Shown in pieces: positions 58,020 through 58,603 of a stretch of 58,603 nt of DNA. The stretch lies in IMG/VR virus record IMGVR_UViG_3300030110_002778, positions 1 to 58,603 of that record; one strand, written 5' to 3'. This DNA comes from a virus. The translations under genes and the position numbers were made by a program. The stretch's first letter is position 1, and every line of letters begins with the position of its first letter. The notes under the pieces were generated by a model, which saw only the letters and a program-made list of their open reading frames with translations, was not told the origin of the DNA and made no database searches.

Positions 58020-58244
58020 TTATTCGTTTATTATTTTTAAATTATTTTCTTTTATAACTCTGAATCTTTCTTCATCTGTTTCAAACCATTCTACATCTAT
58101 AATATCTCCACACCAATTATCCTCATCAAAATCATCTATAAGATAAAGTCCATATATAAGTCCATTATTATTATCTTCTTTTGGGTACTTGCAATCTTGC
58201 CTTACTTGTTCCCACATTACTATTTCTGCTAATTGTTGTTCCAT
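58020..58244 (-). CDS. Hypothetical acidic protein
   Basis: 74 aa, acidic with Trp/Asp-rich centre (YGLYLIDDFDEDNWCGDIID) and a helical end (EERFRVIKENNLKIINE). Not recognised. Shared AAAATTATGG start. Confidence 0.6.
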   Translation of the reverse strand: MEQQLAEIVMWEQVRQDCKYPKEDNNNGLIYGLYLIDDFDEDNWCGDIIDVEWFETDEERFRVIKENNLKIINE

Positions 58245-58248
58245 AATT

Positions 58249-58401
58249 TTATTTTTTAGATTTGTTATACATTAATTCACAACATTTTTTAAAGTATTCT
58301 TTTTCTTGTTTGGTCATGAATACCCATTCAAATTCTTTTGATTTGTTGCCGATATTCCACATTTTTTTTAAATCGTTTAGTGTTTTTTCTGTTTTTTCCA
58401 T
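58249..58401 (-). CDS. 50-aa protein
   Basis: Read by hand from ATG at 58401 to TAA at 58249. MEKTEKTLNDLKKMWNIGNK, then KEFEWVFMTKQEKEYFKKCC. Basic and helical with a CC pair. Start context AAAATTATGGA. Function unknown. Confidence 0.55.
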   Translation of the reverse strand: MEKTEKTLNDLKKMWNIGNKSKEFEWVFMTKQEKEYFKKCCELMYNKSKK

Positions 58402-58406
58402 AATTT

Positions 58407-58603
58407 TTAAGGTTTTTGTTTATAAATAGTTTCGTTTTTGTTTGCTATATTGCTTTTTTCTGCTATATAGTAATTCCAGTATGCAGTTATACTACATTTA
58501 TTTTTATATTTGTCGGGCATAGCTTGGGGTGGTTGTGTAAATTCTGTTCTAGGCATATTAGTTGGTAACTTCCATAGATGTTTACACTTTGTAATAGATA
58601 GAT
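58407..58603 (-). CDS. Partial small protein at the window edge
   Basis: The frame ends at TAA 58407-58409 and stays open to the window edge. An internal ATG gives 49 aa beginning MPRTEFTQPPQAMPDKYKNK. The true start may lie beyond the window, or across the join if the genome is circular. Other frames are also open here, so this call is tentative. Confidence 0.35.
   Translation of the reverse strand, partial: LSITKCKHLWKLPTNMPRTEFTQPPQAMPDKYKNKCSITAYWNYYIAEKSNIANKNETIYKQKP

Noticed and set aside
1-58603. Integrase, transposon or prophage attachment sites
   Set aside because: No tyrosine or serine recombinase, transposase or paired att-like repeats were recognised.

Overview
The window looks like a near-complete genome, or most of one, of a tailed (probably podovirus-type) phage that infects a Bacteroidetes host, most likely a marine flavobacterium. 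Several independent sequence signs point to that host. Promoters follow the Bacteroidetes -33/-7 pattern (TTTG, 18-20 bp, TAnnTTTG). Starts have A/T-rich leaders instead of Shine-Dalgarno sites. Signal peptides end in the flavobacterial style (..SQ, ..FGQ, ..YGQ). One secreted protein ends in what looks like a type IX secretion (T9SS) C-terminal sorting domain. No integrase, DNA polymerase, RNA polymerase or tRNA gene was recognised, so the phage is probably virulent and relies on the host DNA polymerase. The packaging/capsid order, the style of the capsid and hub proteins, and the giant internal proteins recall crAss-like and Cellulophaga podophages. That kinship is inferred from memory of these families and was not computed.

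Layout. (1) Positions 1-1476: small minus-strand early genes, a 20-bp repeat present three times, two minus-strand terminators and a possible structured RNA. (2) 1477-1951: an AT-rich and G-run-rich non-coding region between divergent genes, a possible origin or control region. (3) 1952-2970, plus strand: a basic protein and an HNH nuclease. (4) 2957-9398, minus strand: fibre/appendage proteins (670, 543 and 188 aa) mixed with a GroES-like co-chaperonin, a DUF1599/Nmad1-type protein and small unknowns. (5) 9510-48977, plus strand: the late block. It runs through a winged-helix-like protein, a LysM protein, a basic EF-hand protein, terminase, portal, scaffold-like protein, major capsid protein, connectors, a 2045-aa tail hub protein, internal/ejected proteins including a 2839-aa giant, an envelope and lysis cassette, and small virion proteins. 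(6) 49072-58603, minus strand: the early/replication block. It holds a holin-like protein, two PD-(D/E)XK nucleases, a gp4-type primase-helicase, a likely helicase loader, an SSB-like protein, a DnaA domain IV-like protein, a Cro-like HTH, a RecE-like exonuclease with an Erf-type annealing protein, and a run of very small genes.

How it works together. The right-hand minus block would act first, running replication and recombination on host polymerase. The late plus block and the left minus fibre block then build the virion. Late genes are preceded by TATATTTG -7 boxes, several so close to the ATG that the mRNAs should be almost leaderless. Three minus-strand genes instead carry a TATATTAG box 26-27 nt before the ATG, which may be a second promoter class. 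The parts most worth a second look are the envelope cassette at 43798-46748, the tandem GroES-like protein, a recurrent aromatic-x-x-Gly-Gly motif across unrelated virion proteins, and an attenuator-like RNA directly in front of the helicase-loader gene. Seven genes too short for usual ORF cut-offs were read by hand from the sequence.
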